A stretch of DNA of 64,000 nucleotides from Pontibacter diazotrophicus (GTDB lineage Bacteria; Bacteroidota; Bacteroidia; Cytophagales; Hymenobacteraceae), in the NCBI RefSeq assembly GCF_003367245.1, contig NZ_QRGR01000021.1:1-64000 (forward strand), written 5' to 3'. The stretch's first letter is position 1. Every line of letters begins with the position of its first letter. Positions 16,758-25,161 of this stretch are shown here, in pieces. The translations under genes and the position numbers were made by a program. Below the pieces are notes generated by a model. That model was not told where the DNA came from. It worked only from the letters and a program-made list of their open reading frames with translations, and made no database searches.

Positions 16758-17300
16758 ATGAAAGAGAGAAGAAGCCTGAAAGCGATAAGAAACGGACTCT
16801 GCTTTTTCCTTTTGGCCGCCATCACAGCATGCACCTATGGCGAAACAGAGGTAGCGGAGGATGATGTGGAGACCGATGATGTGGCTGTAACTGACACCCT
16901 GATTGAGGAGGAGATTGACACGACGCTAATGACATCTTACTATAAGGCCTGGGATGTGGACGGTGACGGGTTCCTGAGTGAGGAGGAGTTCACCTCAGGT
17001 TTCTATCAAATCTGGGACCTGAACAAAGACGGAAGAGTCTCAACAGGCGAGTGGACCACAGTGACATCGAACTACACCTATAATATAGACGCAAGAGACT
17101 GGCAACCATGGGACACCGACGGGGACGGTTTCATAGAGCGGGTGGAGTTTGACGCAGTCTTTCCCAGAACGGGCCTGTACGGCACCTGGGACACAGACGG
17201 TGACGGGCTGATAGAAGAGCGGGAATACATCTCCGGTTCCTTTAACTTATGGGACACCGACGGGGATGAAGTACTGGATAAAGCTGAGTATGTACAATAA
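16758..17300 (+). CDS. EF-hand lipoprotein with five calcium loops
   Basis: A 180-residue lipoprotein (lipobox ITAC, Cys25) with an acidic linker and then five 12-residue EF-hand loops: 66-77, 87-98, 119-130, 145-156 and 166-177. Four have or nearly have the ideal DxDxDG pattern with Glu at position 12; the second is DLNKDG and the last lacks the Gly at position 6. Spacing between loops is 21 to 32 residues, with Trp just before most loops. It should bind Ca2+ at the cell envelope; the partner is unknown. Confidence 0.85.
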   Translation: MKERRSLKAIRNGLCFFLLAAITACTYGETEVAEDDVETDDVAVTDTLIEEEIDTTLMTSYYKAWDVDGDGFLSEEEFTSGFYQIWDLNKDGRVSTGEWTTVTSNYTYNIDARDWQPWDTDGDGFIERVEFDAVFPRTGLYGTWDTDGDGLIEEREYISGSFNLWDTDGDEVLDKAEYVQ

Positions 17301-17306
17301 AGCACC

Positions 17307-17644
17307 ATGACCTCTCAAAACTACCTTCTTCGGACTCCGATAATATCAAAGCTCTAATAGCTGATTATGAACAAACAGGCAAAATTTACCTTCTTTATGA
17401 TAATATTTTTAAATATCTGCCTCACTCGTTGAAAGCCTTAGGTGATAATCCATTCCAGTTGCTTTACAAGCACACTTCAGAGGGATTACATACTATGTCT
17501 GATGAAGAATGCATGGAAAAAGCCGAGGTTGTCAATCAAGTTCTGGAATTTGTGATAAAGAAGATTCATGAAGAAAAGTCTGAAATCTTATTAGTCAGAG
17601 ACCGGATAAAGAAATTGAAAGCTAAGGAAGACACAGCTTCTTAG
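17307..17644 (+). pseudogene. Frameshifted gene for a ~111-residue hypothetical protein
   Basis: The frame used by the distal part (from a TTG at 17429 to the stop at 17644) stays open upstream to the EF-hand gene but lacks an ATG. The ATG at 17307 is in another frame and stops after 16 codons. Removing one CT from CTCT at 17312-17315 joins them into MTSKLPSSDSDNIKAL and a continuous 111-residue ORF. A 2-bp duplication is thus the simple explanation. The predicted product is helical, ending in a Lys/Glu-rich coiled-coil-like tail. Family unknown; a short TTG-started product is the alternative. Confidence 0.55.
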
Positions 17645-17664
17645 AGAGTTCTTTATCGAAACCG

Positions 17665-18375
17665 CTAACCTGTTATGATGATGAATTTTGCAGGAAGGCG
17701 TTTAAGCCTATGAAGAGATTGAAGTGCTACTATTAAAATTTCTTTTGCTGTTTTTTTATTTTCCAACATGGATTCGTTGTAACCATGATACCCTAATCCA
17801 CTGAAGGAATCTGGTTGTAAAAATTCTTCAAGTTCAATCTCTTTTACCTTATTTAATTCTTTTGCATATGCGACTTTTTTTGAAGAGTATAGGTCGTTGT
17901 TAAAAGAATTGAAGTCGGGATAACTGTAGAGACGATATCTTGAGTTGAGGTAAATATAAATTTGATCTTTGAGCTTGTGATTGAGAAATTTATAAGTAAA
18001 AGGCTTGTAGTCAGGATTTGATCTTCTCTCATAATTTACAAAGATGTATTTCTTACCTTGCTTGCGGTACTCCCTTAATCTTTCTGCTCTTGCTGTGGGA
18101 TCACTTTTCTTGATGAAGACAGATTTACTAAAGTCTTTGTATTCCTTGAGCTTTTCCTCTGTTCTTCTTATAGATTCCTTTTTGTTAATGTAGTCATATA
18201 CACACCTATAGTAATAACTTATATAATTATAATACTTGTGAGAATGATCAGGGTCAAATATTAGTTTTTTTTCTAAGGCAAGGAGCTGTATCTTATCTTG
18301 CTCCAAAGAGGAATACAAAAATTTTATAAACTCCTTTCTACTTTCAAGAGGTAACTCAATTTTTGAATCTGACAT
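17665..18375 (-). CDS. Hypothetical AT-rich protein, 236 residues
   Basis: A hydrophilic, lysine- and tyrosine-rich protein without signal peptide or membrane helix. The first 85 residues look helical; the middle is rich in Tyr (YKPFTYKF, YIYLNSRYRLYSYPDF). No family is recognised. Its low GC and the tRNA fragment just upstream place it in an acquired segment. The stop is 20 bp from that of the frameshifted gene on the other strand. Confidence 0.65.
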   Translation of the reverse strand: MSDSKIELPLESRKEFIKFLYSSLEQDKIQLLALEKKLIFDPDHSHKYYNYISYYYRCVYDYINKKESIRRTEEKLKEYKDFSKSVFIKKSDPTARAERLREYRKQGKKYIFVNYERRSNPDYKPFTYKFLNHKLKDQIYIYLNSRYRLYSYPDFNSFNNDLYSSKKVAYAKELNKVKEIELEEFLQPDSFSGLGYHGYNESMLENKKTAKEILIVALQSLHRLKRLPAKFIIITG

Positions 18376-18447
18376 AGTATTATTTTCTTTCAGTGCTAAT
18401 AGATATGAGCAATTATCGGTTTATTGGAGGTAATGTATGCAAACAAA

Positions 18448-18482
18448 AAAGCACTTACCAGATTTATCTACATAAGTGCTTT
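18448..18482. terminator. Intrinsic terminator downstream of tRNA fragment
   Basis: A perfect 10-bp stem (AAAGCACTTA with TAAGTGCTTT) around a 15-nt loop, followed on the minus strand by a T-run. It lies directly after the tRNA-Arg-like 3' fragment in the minus-strand direction, where a tRNA terminator is expected. Confidence 0.7.
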
Positions 18483-18491
18483 ATTTTCAAG

Positions 18492-18539
18492 TGGTCGCGA
18501 AGGGAGCCAATCCCTAACCCTCTGATTCGTAGTTAGAAT
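18492..18539 (-). pseudogene. Decayed 3' half of a tRNA-Arg(ACG)
   Basis: On the minus strand the sequence has an anticodon-arm-like stretch with loop CTACGAA (anticodon ACG), then AGAGGGTTAGGGATT, a damaged T-loop and GCGACCA with an encoded CCA-like end. The 5' half (acceptor and D arm) is absent. Such anticodon-to-3'-end fragments are typical att footprints of elements that integrate into tRNA genes. No intact tRNA-Arg(ACG) is in the window. Confidence 0.55.
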
Positions 18540-18572
18540 AGCAAAAGGCCTATTTCAATAGCTACTCTTAAC

Positions 18573-18908
18573 TTATCCCACAACGAGAATTTTCTTCACA
18601 GCAGCAACAATCTCCATTTTACTTCCGGATGCTAACTCTTTTCCATCAAAAGGCCCTGTACGGTTGCTCCGGTTGTAGAGGTAGAAAGGTTTGATAACTG
18701 AGAAGAAAGTGCCTGAAAAGTCGCCCCAGCCCTCTATCATTAGATTATGCTCCCTATTTATCCATAGCCAGCCCCTTCCCCGCTCTTCGAAGCCAAGTTC
18801 CCCAAAATGGTCTCTCTGTAACTCCCTTATTTCTTCATCCAATTGTCTTTGAGCCTCTTCATCCAGCTTACCGTGATAAAATTCGAGTTTTTCTGCTGTT
18901 GTCTTCAT
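18573..18908 (-). CDS. Hypothetical protein, 111 residues
   Basis: A soluble acidic protein with a helical N-terminal third (LDEEAQRQLDEEIRELQRD) and a beta-rich rest (GWLWINREHNLMIEGWGDFSGTFF). No signal peptide. No family is recognised. It lies between the tRNA fragment and the tRNA cluster. Confidence 0.6.
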   Translation of the reverse strand: MKTTAEKLEFYHGKLDEEAQRQLDEEIRELQRDHFGELGFEERGRGWLWINREHNLMIEGWGDFSGTFFSVIKPFYLYNRSNRTGPFDGKELASGSKMEIVAAVKKILVVG

Positions 18909-19140
18909 TGCCTCAAATTAGCCACTACATTCAGAAATTACAACCGAATAAAAAGCTACAGAGTGAATGCTTAATATAGGTTAGTTGTAGTCGATGCAGA
19001 AGGAATTGGTGAAGTTTATGGCACCTTATACCTGCTCCTAAAACAATGAAATACCCATCAATGTACTATATTTTTTTATAAAAATTTGAAGAATTTGACT
19101 GTGCAGCGCGTGTGCAGTAAAATACCTTATAGAAGACATC

Positions 19141-19162
19141 GTGTGCAGTAATTACTGCACAC
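19141..19162. repeat. Perfect 22-bp palindrome with nearby extra half-site
   Basis: GTGTGCAGTAA is followed at once by its reverse complement. A further direct copy of the half-site lies at 19110-19120. It could be a binding site for a dimeric DNA-binding protein or recombinase arm sites. Confidence 0.5.
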
Positions 19163-19170
19163 GGCATAAA

Positions 19171-19207
19171 AAAACCCTCTATACATACTGTAAAGAGGGT
19201 TTTTTGT
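19171..19207. terminator. Terminator of tRNA-Arg(TCT), bidirectional
   Basis: ACCCTCT and AGAGGGT arms around a short loop, with A-runs before and T-runs after, so it works on both strands. It lies just downstream of the minus-strand tRNA-Arg. Confidence 0.7.
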
Positions 19208-19217
19208 TTACTTCCTG

Positions 19218-19291
19218 TGATCCCGTTTGGATTCGAACCAAAGACCTACTGCTTAGAAGGCAGTTGCTCTATCCAGCTGAGCTACGAGACC
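19218..19291 (-). tRNA. tRNA-Arg (anticodon TCT)
   Basis: A 74-nt cloverleaf on the minus strand: acceptor GGTCTCG paired with CGGGATC, D arm GCTCAGCTGGATAGAGC, anticodon loop CTTCTAA and T loop TTCGAAT. CCA is not encoded. Confidence 0.95.
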
Positions 19292-19328
19292 ATCGTTCCT
19301 GAAAGGGTTTCCCCTTTCCCTTAAACGA

Positions 19329-19358
19329 AAAATTTCGGAATTGCTTCCGAAATTTTTT
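19329..19358. terminator. Hairpin terminator between tRNA genes
   Basis: AAATTTCGGAA and TTCCGAAATTT arms with a 4-nt loop and flanking A and T runs. It probably ends transcription of tRNA-Pro on the minus strand. Confidence 0.65.
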
Positions 19359-19360
19359 AG

Positions 19361-19434
19361 TCGGGGTGGCAGGATTCGAACCTACGACCTCCACATCCCA
19401 AATGTGGCGCGATACCGGGCTACGCTACACCCCG
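19361..19434 (-). tRNA. tRNA-Pro (anticodon TGG)
   Basis: A 74-nt cloverleaf on the minus strand: acceptor CGGGGTG with CACCCCG, anticodon loop TTTGGGA and T loop TTCGAAT. CCA is not encoded. Confidence 0.95.
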
Positions 19435-19554
19435 AACTGTTTTCACTTTTAATTTTAGCAGCGTTTGTGTCGCCGTTTCAACTAATTGTGGTGCAAATGT
19501 AAGTGAAGTTTTTAAAGTGTCAAAAACTTTTTCAACTTTTTTTATTCATCACTT

Positions 19555-19642
<88 letters not shown>

Positions 19643-19975
19643 GGGCTCATTCTGCTAATGAGAATGCAAACATACTACATTACCTTTTACTCTGCAATAG
19701 CCGCTCTGAAAATTTAAGTTAACACCCCGCAATTTATCCCAACATCCCAGGCTAACTGATTGATTCCTTTCCGCTTGCTGTGGACATCTTTTTTTGAAAA
19801 TATTTTGATTCCTCCACACCCAGAGCATAAAACAGGAATCTGTACGTTCTGATATGGCGCCTGACCTCAAAAAATTAAGCTTCTGCGGCCCTGCCGTGGA
19901 GGCTTATTGAGTATATTTGTAATGGCAGCCTCACTAAAAGGTGGGGCATACGGTTAAACTGCCGCTTTTTTAGAG
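19643..19975. other. Intergenic region between tRNA-Ser and the Bat-like genes
   Basis: Divergent region without a gene. It should carry the tRNA promoter on the left and the VWA gene promoter on the right. Confidence 0.5.
19912..19919 (+). promoter_or_regulatory. Candidate Bacteroidota -7 box for the VWA gene
   Basis: TATATTTG matches the TAnnTTTG -7 element about 57 bp before the start codon. No clear -33 TTG is at the usual distance. Confidence 0.4.
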
Positions 19976-20947
19976 ATGACCTGGTACCAAACCATCACCC
20001 TGCTCGAGATACTATTCGGCGTCCTCTTCTTAGGGCTCTACATCGGCTATTTGCTGCGCGTACGCCGGGTGGCGCTTTTCTTTCGGCAGCGGCCGCACAT
20101 TGTCTGGTTTAAGTTTGTGCTGCGCCACCTGTATGTGTTGCTCATTATCATCGCCATACTCGGCCCTTCTTTCGGAGCCATGAAGAAAGAGATACGGACC
20201 ATTGGCAAAGACCTGTATATTGCCGTTGACCTTTCGCAGTCGATGAACGCCACCGATGTGCAGCCCTCGCGGCTGGAGAAAGCCAAGCATGAAACGCAGC
20301 GCCTGATTACCCGCTTTAACTCCGATCGTATCGGCCTGATGGTTTTTTCGGATGAGGCCTTTGTGCAGAGCCCGCTCACCTACGACCAGAAGGCACTGCA
20401 GCTCTACACCCAAACGCTCCGCACCAGCCTCCTGCCCCACTCCGGTACCGACTATGCACCCTTGTTGCAGCTAACCCTGGAAAAGCTGAAGCAGGACAAA
20501 AATCCTGAGGCAGAAGAGCAAAAAGCACGGGTACTGGTGCTGATCAGTGACGGGGAGGATTTCGGTGGAGAAGTAGAGCAACTGGCAGCGCAACTGCGCG
20601 AGCAGAACATCCGGGTATACACACTGGGCATCGGCACCACAGACGGCAGCCGCATTCCGGTTGGCCGGGGTTACCTGCAGGACAGTGAGAACCGCACTGT
20701 GACCACCTTCCTGAACCCTGAACCCCTTGTGCAACTGGCAGACTTAACAGGTGGGCAGTATTACGAGGTAAGCGACCGGGTAAGTGAAGTAAGCAGGCTT
20801 ATCAGCGCCATCAACAACATTGAAGGGGAGCTTCGGGAAAGTAAAACCATTGATGTGACGGCCAACAAGTATATTTACCCGCTGGCGCTGGCGCTGGCGC
20901 TGATAGTGCTGGATGTCCTTATCACCATCAAACTGATTCGCATATGA
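19976..20947 (+). CDS. BatB-like VWA-domain membrane protein
   Basis: A 323-residue protein with two N-terminal membrane helices (about 8-27 and 48-67), a von Willebrand A domain (about 78-270) and a C-terminal helix. The metal-ion site is complete in its key parts: DLSQS at 85-89, a Thr in SGTDYAPLL and ISDGED. This is the layout of BatA/BatB proteins of the Bacteroides aerotolerance cluster. Its stop overlaps the next start (ATGA), so the two genes are an operon. The usual MoxR, DUF58 and BatA genes are not upstream; tRNA genes are. Confidence 0.85.
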   Translation: MTWYQTITLLEILFGVLFLGLYIGYLLRVRRVALFFRQRPHIVWFKFVLRHLYVLLIIIAILGPSFGAMKKEIRTIGKDLYIAVDLSQSMNATDVQPSRLEKAKHETQRLITRFNSDRIGLMVFSDEAFVQSPLTYDQKALQLYTQTLRTSLLPHSGTDYAPLLQLTLEKLKQDKNPEAEEQKARVLVLISDGEDFGGEVEQLAAQLREQNIRVYTLGIGTTDGSRIPVGRGYLQDSENRTVTTFLNPEPLVQLADLTGGQYYEVSDRVSEVSRLISAINNIEGELRESKTIDVTANKYIYPLALALALIVLDVLITIKLIRI

Positions 20948-21915
20948 AGCCGGTGATGTTCGTCTTCTTCCTGGTTTCCTTGCTGAGCGGTGGGTTTAAC
21001 ACCATCTCCCGCCTGAATGAGTATGCCAAAACTGCCGCCACGGCCTATGCTCAACAGGACTATGTAGAAGCCATCGCTGCTTACGAGTACCTGCTCCACG
21101 ACCTGGAGGTGAAGGACGACCAGTTACAACTGAACCTAGCCCACGCTTACTACAAGGCAAACCTGCTGCCACAGGCAGCAGCAGAATACCGCCTGCTGGC
21201 AGACCACCCGTCCCTGCACCTGAAAGCCGTAGCGCACCTGCAGCTTGGCAACATCGCCACACAACAGAAAAAGTACCGCCAGGCGCTTGCGCTATATAAG
21301 AATGCGCTGATAGCAGAGCCTTTGAACGATGCCGCCCGCTACAATTATGAGCTGCTAAAAAAGTACCTCGCGCTGCACCCTGAAACACCAGAGGAAACCC
21401 CGGAAGATAACCTGCCAGCACCCGGAAAAAGCAACACCAACCCGGACAGCCTTGCCTCTCCTCCGCCTGCAGAAGAGGCTCTTGAGCCGCAGCCAAAGCA
21501 GAACCCAGATGCCAACGGAGATGCAGAAGAAGAGACCGAACAACCACAGCCTGATAATACAGGCCAGCAGCAGTCTCAAAACACCGGAGATGGTAGCCCG
21601 AGTAACAGGCAGGATAAACAGTCAGGAGACAGGGAAAGAGAGCAAAAGAGCGGCAGTGCACTCGGCGATACAGAGGGGCTGAACCCGAATGGGCAGGATG
21701 ATAGGGAGCAGTTGCCCCGGAATAGCAGCCCCGAAGGTGTTTCAGCAGATGACCAAAGGGCACAGATGCGGCGTGCGCGGCTACAGCAAATGAACATGAG
21801 CCCCGAAAAGGCGCGCTTGCTGCTTGATGCGATGCGGAATGCGGAGTTACAGTATATTCAGCAGCTGCCTAAAAAGTCCACCAGAACCCCGGACGGCTCA
21901 AAGCCGAACTGGTAG
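20944..21915 (+). CDS. BatC/BatE-like TPR protein with disordered acidic tail
   Basis: A 323-residue protein with an N-terminal signal or anchor, TPR repeats at about residues 28-145 (YAQQDYVEAIAAYEYLL, HAYYKANLLPQAAAEYRLL, YRQALALYKNALIAEP) and a long Gln/Asp/Pro-rich low-complexity stretch (about 145-270) before a short helical end. TPR partners are encoded after BatB in Bat clusters, where they are thought to form a periplasmic complex. Overlaps the VWA gene by 4 nt. Confidence 0.8.
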   Translation: MKPVMFVFFLVSLLSGGFNTISRLNEYAKTAATAYAQQDYVEAIAAYEYLLHDLEVKDDQLQLNLAHAYYKANLLPQAAAEYRLLADHPSLHLKAVAHLQLGNIATQQKKYRQALALYKNALIAEPLNDAARYNYELLKKYLALHPETPEETPEDNLPAPGKSNTNPDSLASPPPAEEALEPQPKQNPDANGDAEEETEQPQPDNTGQQQSQNTGDGSPSNRQDKQSGDREREQKSGSALGDTEGLNPNGQDDREQLPRNSSPEGVSADDQRAQMRRARLQQMNMSPEKARLLLDAMRNAELQYIQQLPKKSTRTPDGSKPNW

Positions 21916-22190
21916 TAAGGACGCTTTATGACTGCTGTTCCGGACATCTTTTTTCAAACCAAACTGCTAGTTCTGCTCTCCCGGTTCCAACCACCCCTAC
22001 CCTTCCTAGAGATGCAGCCCCACCGTTAAAGTCTAAGGAGGGAAGCCGGCTGCATCAATTAGCCGAAGGCTGGTTTCATTGTGATGAGAGTTCATTCCTG
22101 CTTTTTTCAAAATCCAATTCCACTGTGCCGCCTCCTGATTCCGCTACAGAATGCGTATACTTGCCGGAAAACCAGGAGACATATTCAAAC

Positions 22191-22631
22191 ATGGAAGCAG
22201 CAGCACATTACCGCCGGCTGGAGCGGCTCTACCACAGGGCAAACGTACAGGAACTTTTCAATGGGAGCAGCATTCGTATAAGCCACTCTAAATCAGAACT
22301 GACACTGCCTGTTGCCTCAAAATACTTCCACGGGGCAAATGCCATACATGGCGCTGTTTACTTCAAGCTGCTCGACGATGCGGCCTATTTTGCAGTGGCC
22401 TCTGTTGTGCAGGATGTCTTTATCGTTACCTCATCTTTTCAGCTAAACCTGCTTCGGCCTGTTGCCGGGGGTACACTCAAAGCAGTGGGCACCCTCCGTT
22501 CAATCAGCAAGAGCCTCTTTGTTGCTGAGGCCACGCTCTATAATGAAAGAGGCAAAGAAGTGGCTTTCGGGACCGGGCAGTTTATGCGCACCACACAGCC
22601 GCTGGAAAGCCTGGAGGGGTATGCAGACTGA
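22191..22631 (+). CDS. PaaI-family hotdog thioesterase
   Basis: The ATG at 22191 (MEAAAHYRRLERLY) is preferred; the 22 upstream residues of the longer frame have no family character. The 146-residue protein is a single hotdog domain: FHGANAIHGAVYFKLLDDAAYFA is the central helix with the family HG motif and Asp, followed by the antiparallel strands. Such enzymes hydrolyse acyl-CoA thioesters. A thiolase gene starts 176 bp downstream on the same strand, which fits acyl-CoA metabolism. Confidence 0.85.
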   Translation: MEAAAHYRRLERLYHRANVQELFNGSSIRISHSKSELTLPVASKYFHGANAIHGAVYFKLLDDAAYFAVASVVQDVFIVTSSFQLNLLRPVAGGTLKAVGTLRSISKSLFVAEATLYNERGKEVAFGTGQFMRTTQPLESLEGYAD

Positions 22632-22737
22632 TGAAAACGGAGCGGACAACAGGTGATGCCGAAGTAAAATTACCAAAGCAGCGATTAAACCTGCGATGAC
22701 AGTTTAAAAGTGAACCAAGGGGAAGCTTCCTGCCTTG

Positions 22738-22753
22738 CCTAACGATCGTTTGG
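22738..22753. promoter_or_regulatory. Candidate TetR-type operator upstream of thiolase
   Basis: CCTAACGATCGTTTGG is symmetric at all but one pair around a central AACGATCGTT. Its size and core resemble operators of TetR-family regulators of fatty-acid genes. It lies 54 bp before the thiolase start. Confidence 0.45.
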
Positions 22754-22806
22754 TTTTACGCCCGAAACATGGTAACTTCACATGACAAAAAAGCGAATAT
22801 AAAACT

Positions 22807-23991
22807 ATGCAAACGAAAGAAGTATATATTATTTCGGCTGTCAGGACCCCGATAGGAAGCTTCGGGGGCGCTTTGGCCAGCCTTACGGCAACCCAACTGG
22901 GTGCCGCCGCTATAAAAGGTGCTTTAGAAAAAGCCGGTGTAGACAAGAGTCTCGTACAGGAGGTAATCATGGGCAACGTGATATCTGCCAACGTAGGCCA
23001 GGCCCCTGCCCGTCAGGCTGCTGTCTTTGCCGGACTGGGACACGAGGTAGAGTGTACCACGGTAAACAAAGTATGCGCCTCTGGTGCGAAGGCCATTATG
23101 TTTGCTTCGCAGGCTATTATGCTGGGGCATAAAGACGTGATAGTGGCAGGTGGTATGGAGAGCATGTCGAATGTGCCTTATTACCTGGAGAAAGCCCGTT
23201 TCGGCGCTAAACTCGGACACGGCCAGATGACTGATGGTTTGTTGAAAGACGGTCTGTGGGATGTGTACAACGACTTCCATATGGGAAATGCTGCCGAAAA
23301 CACCGCCCGTGAAATGAAGATTACACGTGAGATGCAGGATGAGTACGCCATCAACTCCTATAAAAAAGTAGCCGAGGCGAATGAGGCTGGCTTATTGAAG
23401 GATGAGATTGTGCCTGTGGAAATTCCGCAGCGTGGCAAAGACCCGATTGTGGTGTCAGAGGACGAAGAGTTCAGAAAAGTAAACTACGATAAAATACCAG
23501 GGCTGCGCCCGGTGTTCGATAAAGCAGGTTCTGTAACTGCTGCCAACGCCTCTACCCTGAACGATGGTGCCGCTGCCGTGGTGCTGATGAGCAAGGAGAA
23601 AGCAGAAGAGCTAGGCCTCAAGCCGATCGCTAAAATTCTGGGCTTTGCAGATGCGGAGCAGGACCCTATCTGGTTTACTACTACACCAGCGCTGGCAATA
23701 CCAAAAGCTTTGAAGCACGCAGGTGTGGATGCCTCTGAAGTAGACTACTACGAAATTAACGAAGCGTTCTCTGTGGTATCCCTTGCCAACAACCAGAAAC
23801 TAGGCCTGGAGGGCGGCAACGTAAACGTGTTTGGCGGTGCCGTATCGCTGGGTCACCCGCTTGGTGCCTCTGGTGCCCGCATCCTGGTTACTCTGTGCAA
23901 TGTGATGGATAAGAAAGGTGGTAAAATCGGCGTGACAGGCATCTGCAACGGCGGTGGCGGTGCCTCTTCTATTGTCATTGAAAAGATGTAA
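22807..23991 (+). CDS. Acetyl-CoA C-acyltransferase (thiolase)
   Basis: The 394-residue protein has the full thiolase signature: the acylated Cys90 in VNKVCASGAKA, NEAF near residue 319, GHPLGASGAR with the catalytic His near residue 350, and CNGGGGAS with the second Cys near 380. It condenses two acetyl-CoA or cleaves 3-ketoacyl-CoA; length and motifs are closest to acetoacetyl-CoA thiolases. It is cytoplasmic. It has its own upstream palindrome and a downstream terminator, so it is probably a single-gene unit. Confidence 0.95.
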   Translation: MQTKEVYIISAVRTPIGSFGGALASLTATQLGAAAIKGALEKAGVDKSLVQEVIMGNVISANVGQAPARQAAVFAGLGHEVECTTVNKVCASGAKAIMFASQAIMLGHKDVIVAGGMESMSNVPYYLEKARFGAKLGHGQMTDGLLKDGLWDVYNDFHMGNAAENTAREMKITREMQDEYAINSYKKVAEANEAGLLKDEIVPVEIPQRGKDPIVVSEDEEFRKVNYDKIPGLRPVFDKAGSVTAANASTLNDGAAAVVLMSKEKAEELGLKPIAKILGFADAEQDPIWFTTTPALAIPKALKHAGVDASEVDYYEINEAFSVVSLANNQKLGLEGGNVNVFGGAVSLGHPLGASGARILVTLCNVMDKKGGKIGVTGICNGGGGASSIVIEKM

Positions 23992-24019
23992 TACTTGCCT
24001 TCAGGTTAATATTTTTCAG

Positions 24020-24057
24020 GAAGCCCTACGTTTATCGCGTAGGGCTTCTTCTTTTTT
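24020..24057 (+). terminator. Intrinsic terminator after thiolase
   Basis: GAAGCCCTACG and CGTAGGGCTTC form an 11-bp stem with a 7-nt loop, followed by TTCTTTTTT. Confidence 0.85.
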
Positions 24058-24249
24058 ACTCCTAAGCAGAGCGCTAACAAACCTTGCTTGTGAAAAGAAT
24101 CTGCCCATTTTAAAATCTCCCAAAACTGTGGTACATAGGGGATGTTAACATTTTAATATAGTAGCAGCGAAAGCACGCATAACCATCACGATAATAATGG
24201 ACCATCTTGAAAACACCAAACAACAACAGGAGGACAGCCATTTATGGCC

Positions 24250-25161
24250 TCATATTCCATTTATAAGCCAGTACCAGATAGTCAGCGTCAGAAAGGAAAT
24301 GGGGATGCCAAAGCCGATCATCATGTTAGCCAGGCGGGGCTTCAGGCCGTAGGAGGCCGCTACAATGCTTGCGGTAATCATTGGGGCCATGGCGGCTTCC
24401 ATGATGGAAATCTGCGCCAGTTCCCCCCTTACACCCAGCACCTGCACGTAGAGCAGGTAAATCAGCAGCGGCGCCAGAATAAGCTGAAAGAAAAGTCCCA
24501 GGGCCAGAAAGCGCCAGTGCTTGCTGCGCCGCTCGATGTGCAACTGCATGCCCACCGACACCAGCGCCAAAGGTGTAACCGTGCTGCCCAGGCGCTGAAA
24601 TACATCCTTCAATTCTTCTGAAAGGCTGATGTGCAGCACATTGAGCAGCAAAGCCAGGAAAAACATGATGAACGGGGGAAATAAAAGTATCTTTTTCGAG
24701 ATGGCTTTTATATCGGGTTGGCCTTTTGAAAAAACAGCGGCCAGTGCAATGCCCAGCGTGGAAAGCACCACAAACGTTCCCGGCTGATCGATAAGAATGG
24801 CCGTCTTCAACCCTTCTGAACCATATAGCGCCTCAATAACCGGAAACCCGATGAAGGAAGTATTGCCCAAGCCAGCAGTCAGGATGAGGCAACCAATCAG
24901 TTTGCGCGACCAGCCAAATATTTTGCCCAAGCTCCAGAAGAACAGCGCCGAAGCGGCAAAGCAAATCCATGCCACCCCTACCGGTAGCAGCACAGTGCTG
25001 TCCAGCTTCACGTCCGGAATGTAGTATAGGGCCAGCGCCGGCAATGAGATATAAATAATGAACTGATTGAGTACCAGCGGTGAATTGATCGGGAAATCAC
25101 GTACTCTCTGCAACAGAATACCCAGCCCCAGGCTGCCGAATAACAATATCAAACTACTCAT
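24250..25161 (-). CDS. AEC-family transporter
   Basis: A 303-residue membrane protein with about ten helices in two halves, each with the broken-helix character of the auxin-efflux-carrier (AEC) family: NQFIIYISLPALALYYIP in the first half and LVSVGMQLHIERR with MEAAMAPMITASIVAASYGL in the second. Family members export small carboxylic acids or hormones or act as permeases for malate-like substrates; the substrate here is unknown. It stands alone on the minus strand. Confidence 0.9.
   Translation of the reverse strand: MSSLILLFGSLGLGILLQRVRDFPINSPLVLNQFIIYISLPALALYYIPDVKLDSTVLLPVGVAWICFAASALFFWSLGKIFGWSRKLIGCLILTAGLGNTSFIGFPVIEALYGSEGLKTAILIDQPGTFVVLSTLGIALAAVFSKGQPDIKAISKKILLFPPFIMFFLALLLNVLHISLSEELKDVFQRLGSTVTPLALVSVGMQLHIERRSKHWRFLALGLFFQLILAPLLIYLLYVQVLGVRGELAQISIMEAAMAPMITASIVAASYGLKPRLANMMIGFGIPISFLTLTIWYWLINGI

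Larger units (their letters stand above)
18909..19217. other. AT-rich intergenic region next to tRNA cluster
   Basis: No gene is visible. Holds GTGTGCAGTAA at 19110-19120, the same sequence as half of a 22-bp palindrome at 19141-19162, and a terminator at 19171-19207. Confidence 0.5.

Noticed and set aside
24198..24353. Plus-strand ORF beginning MDHLENTKQQQEDS near the AEC gene end
   Set aside because: Most of it is the antisense of the AEC coding region; only about 15 residues are independent.
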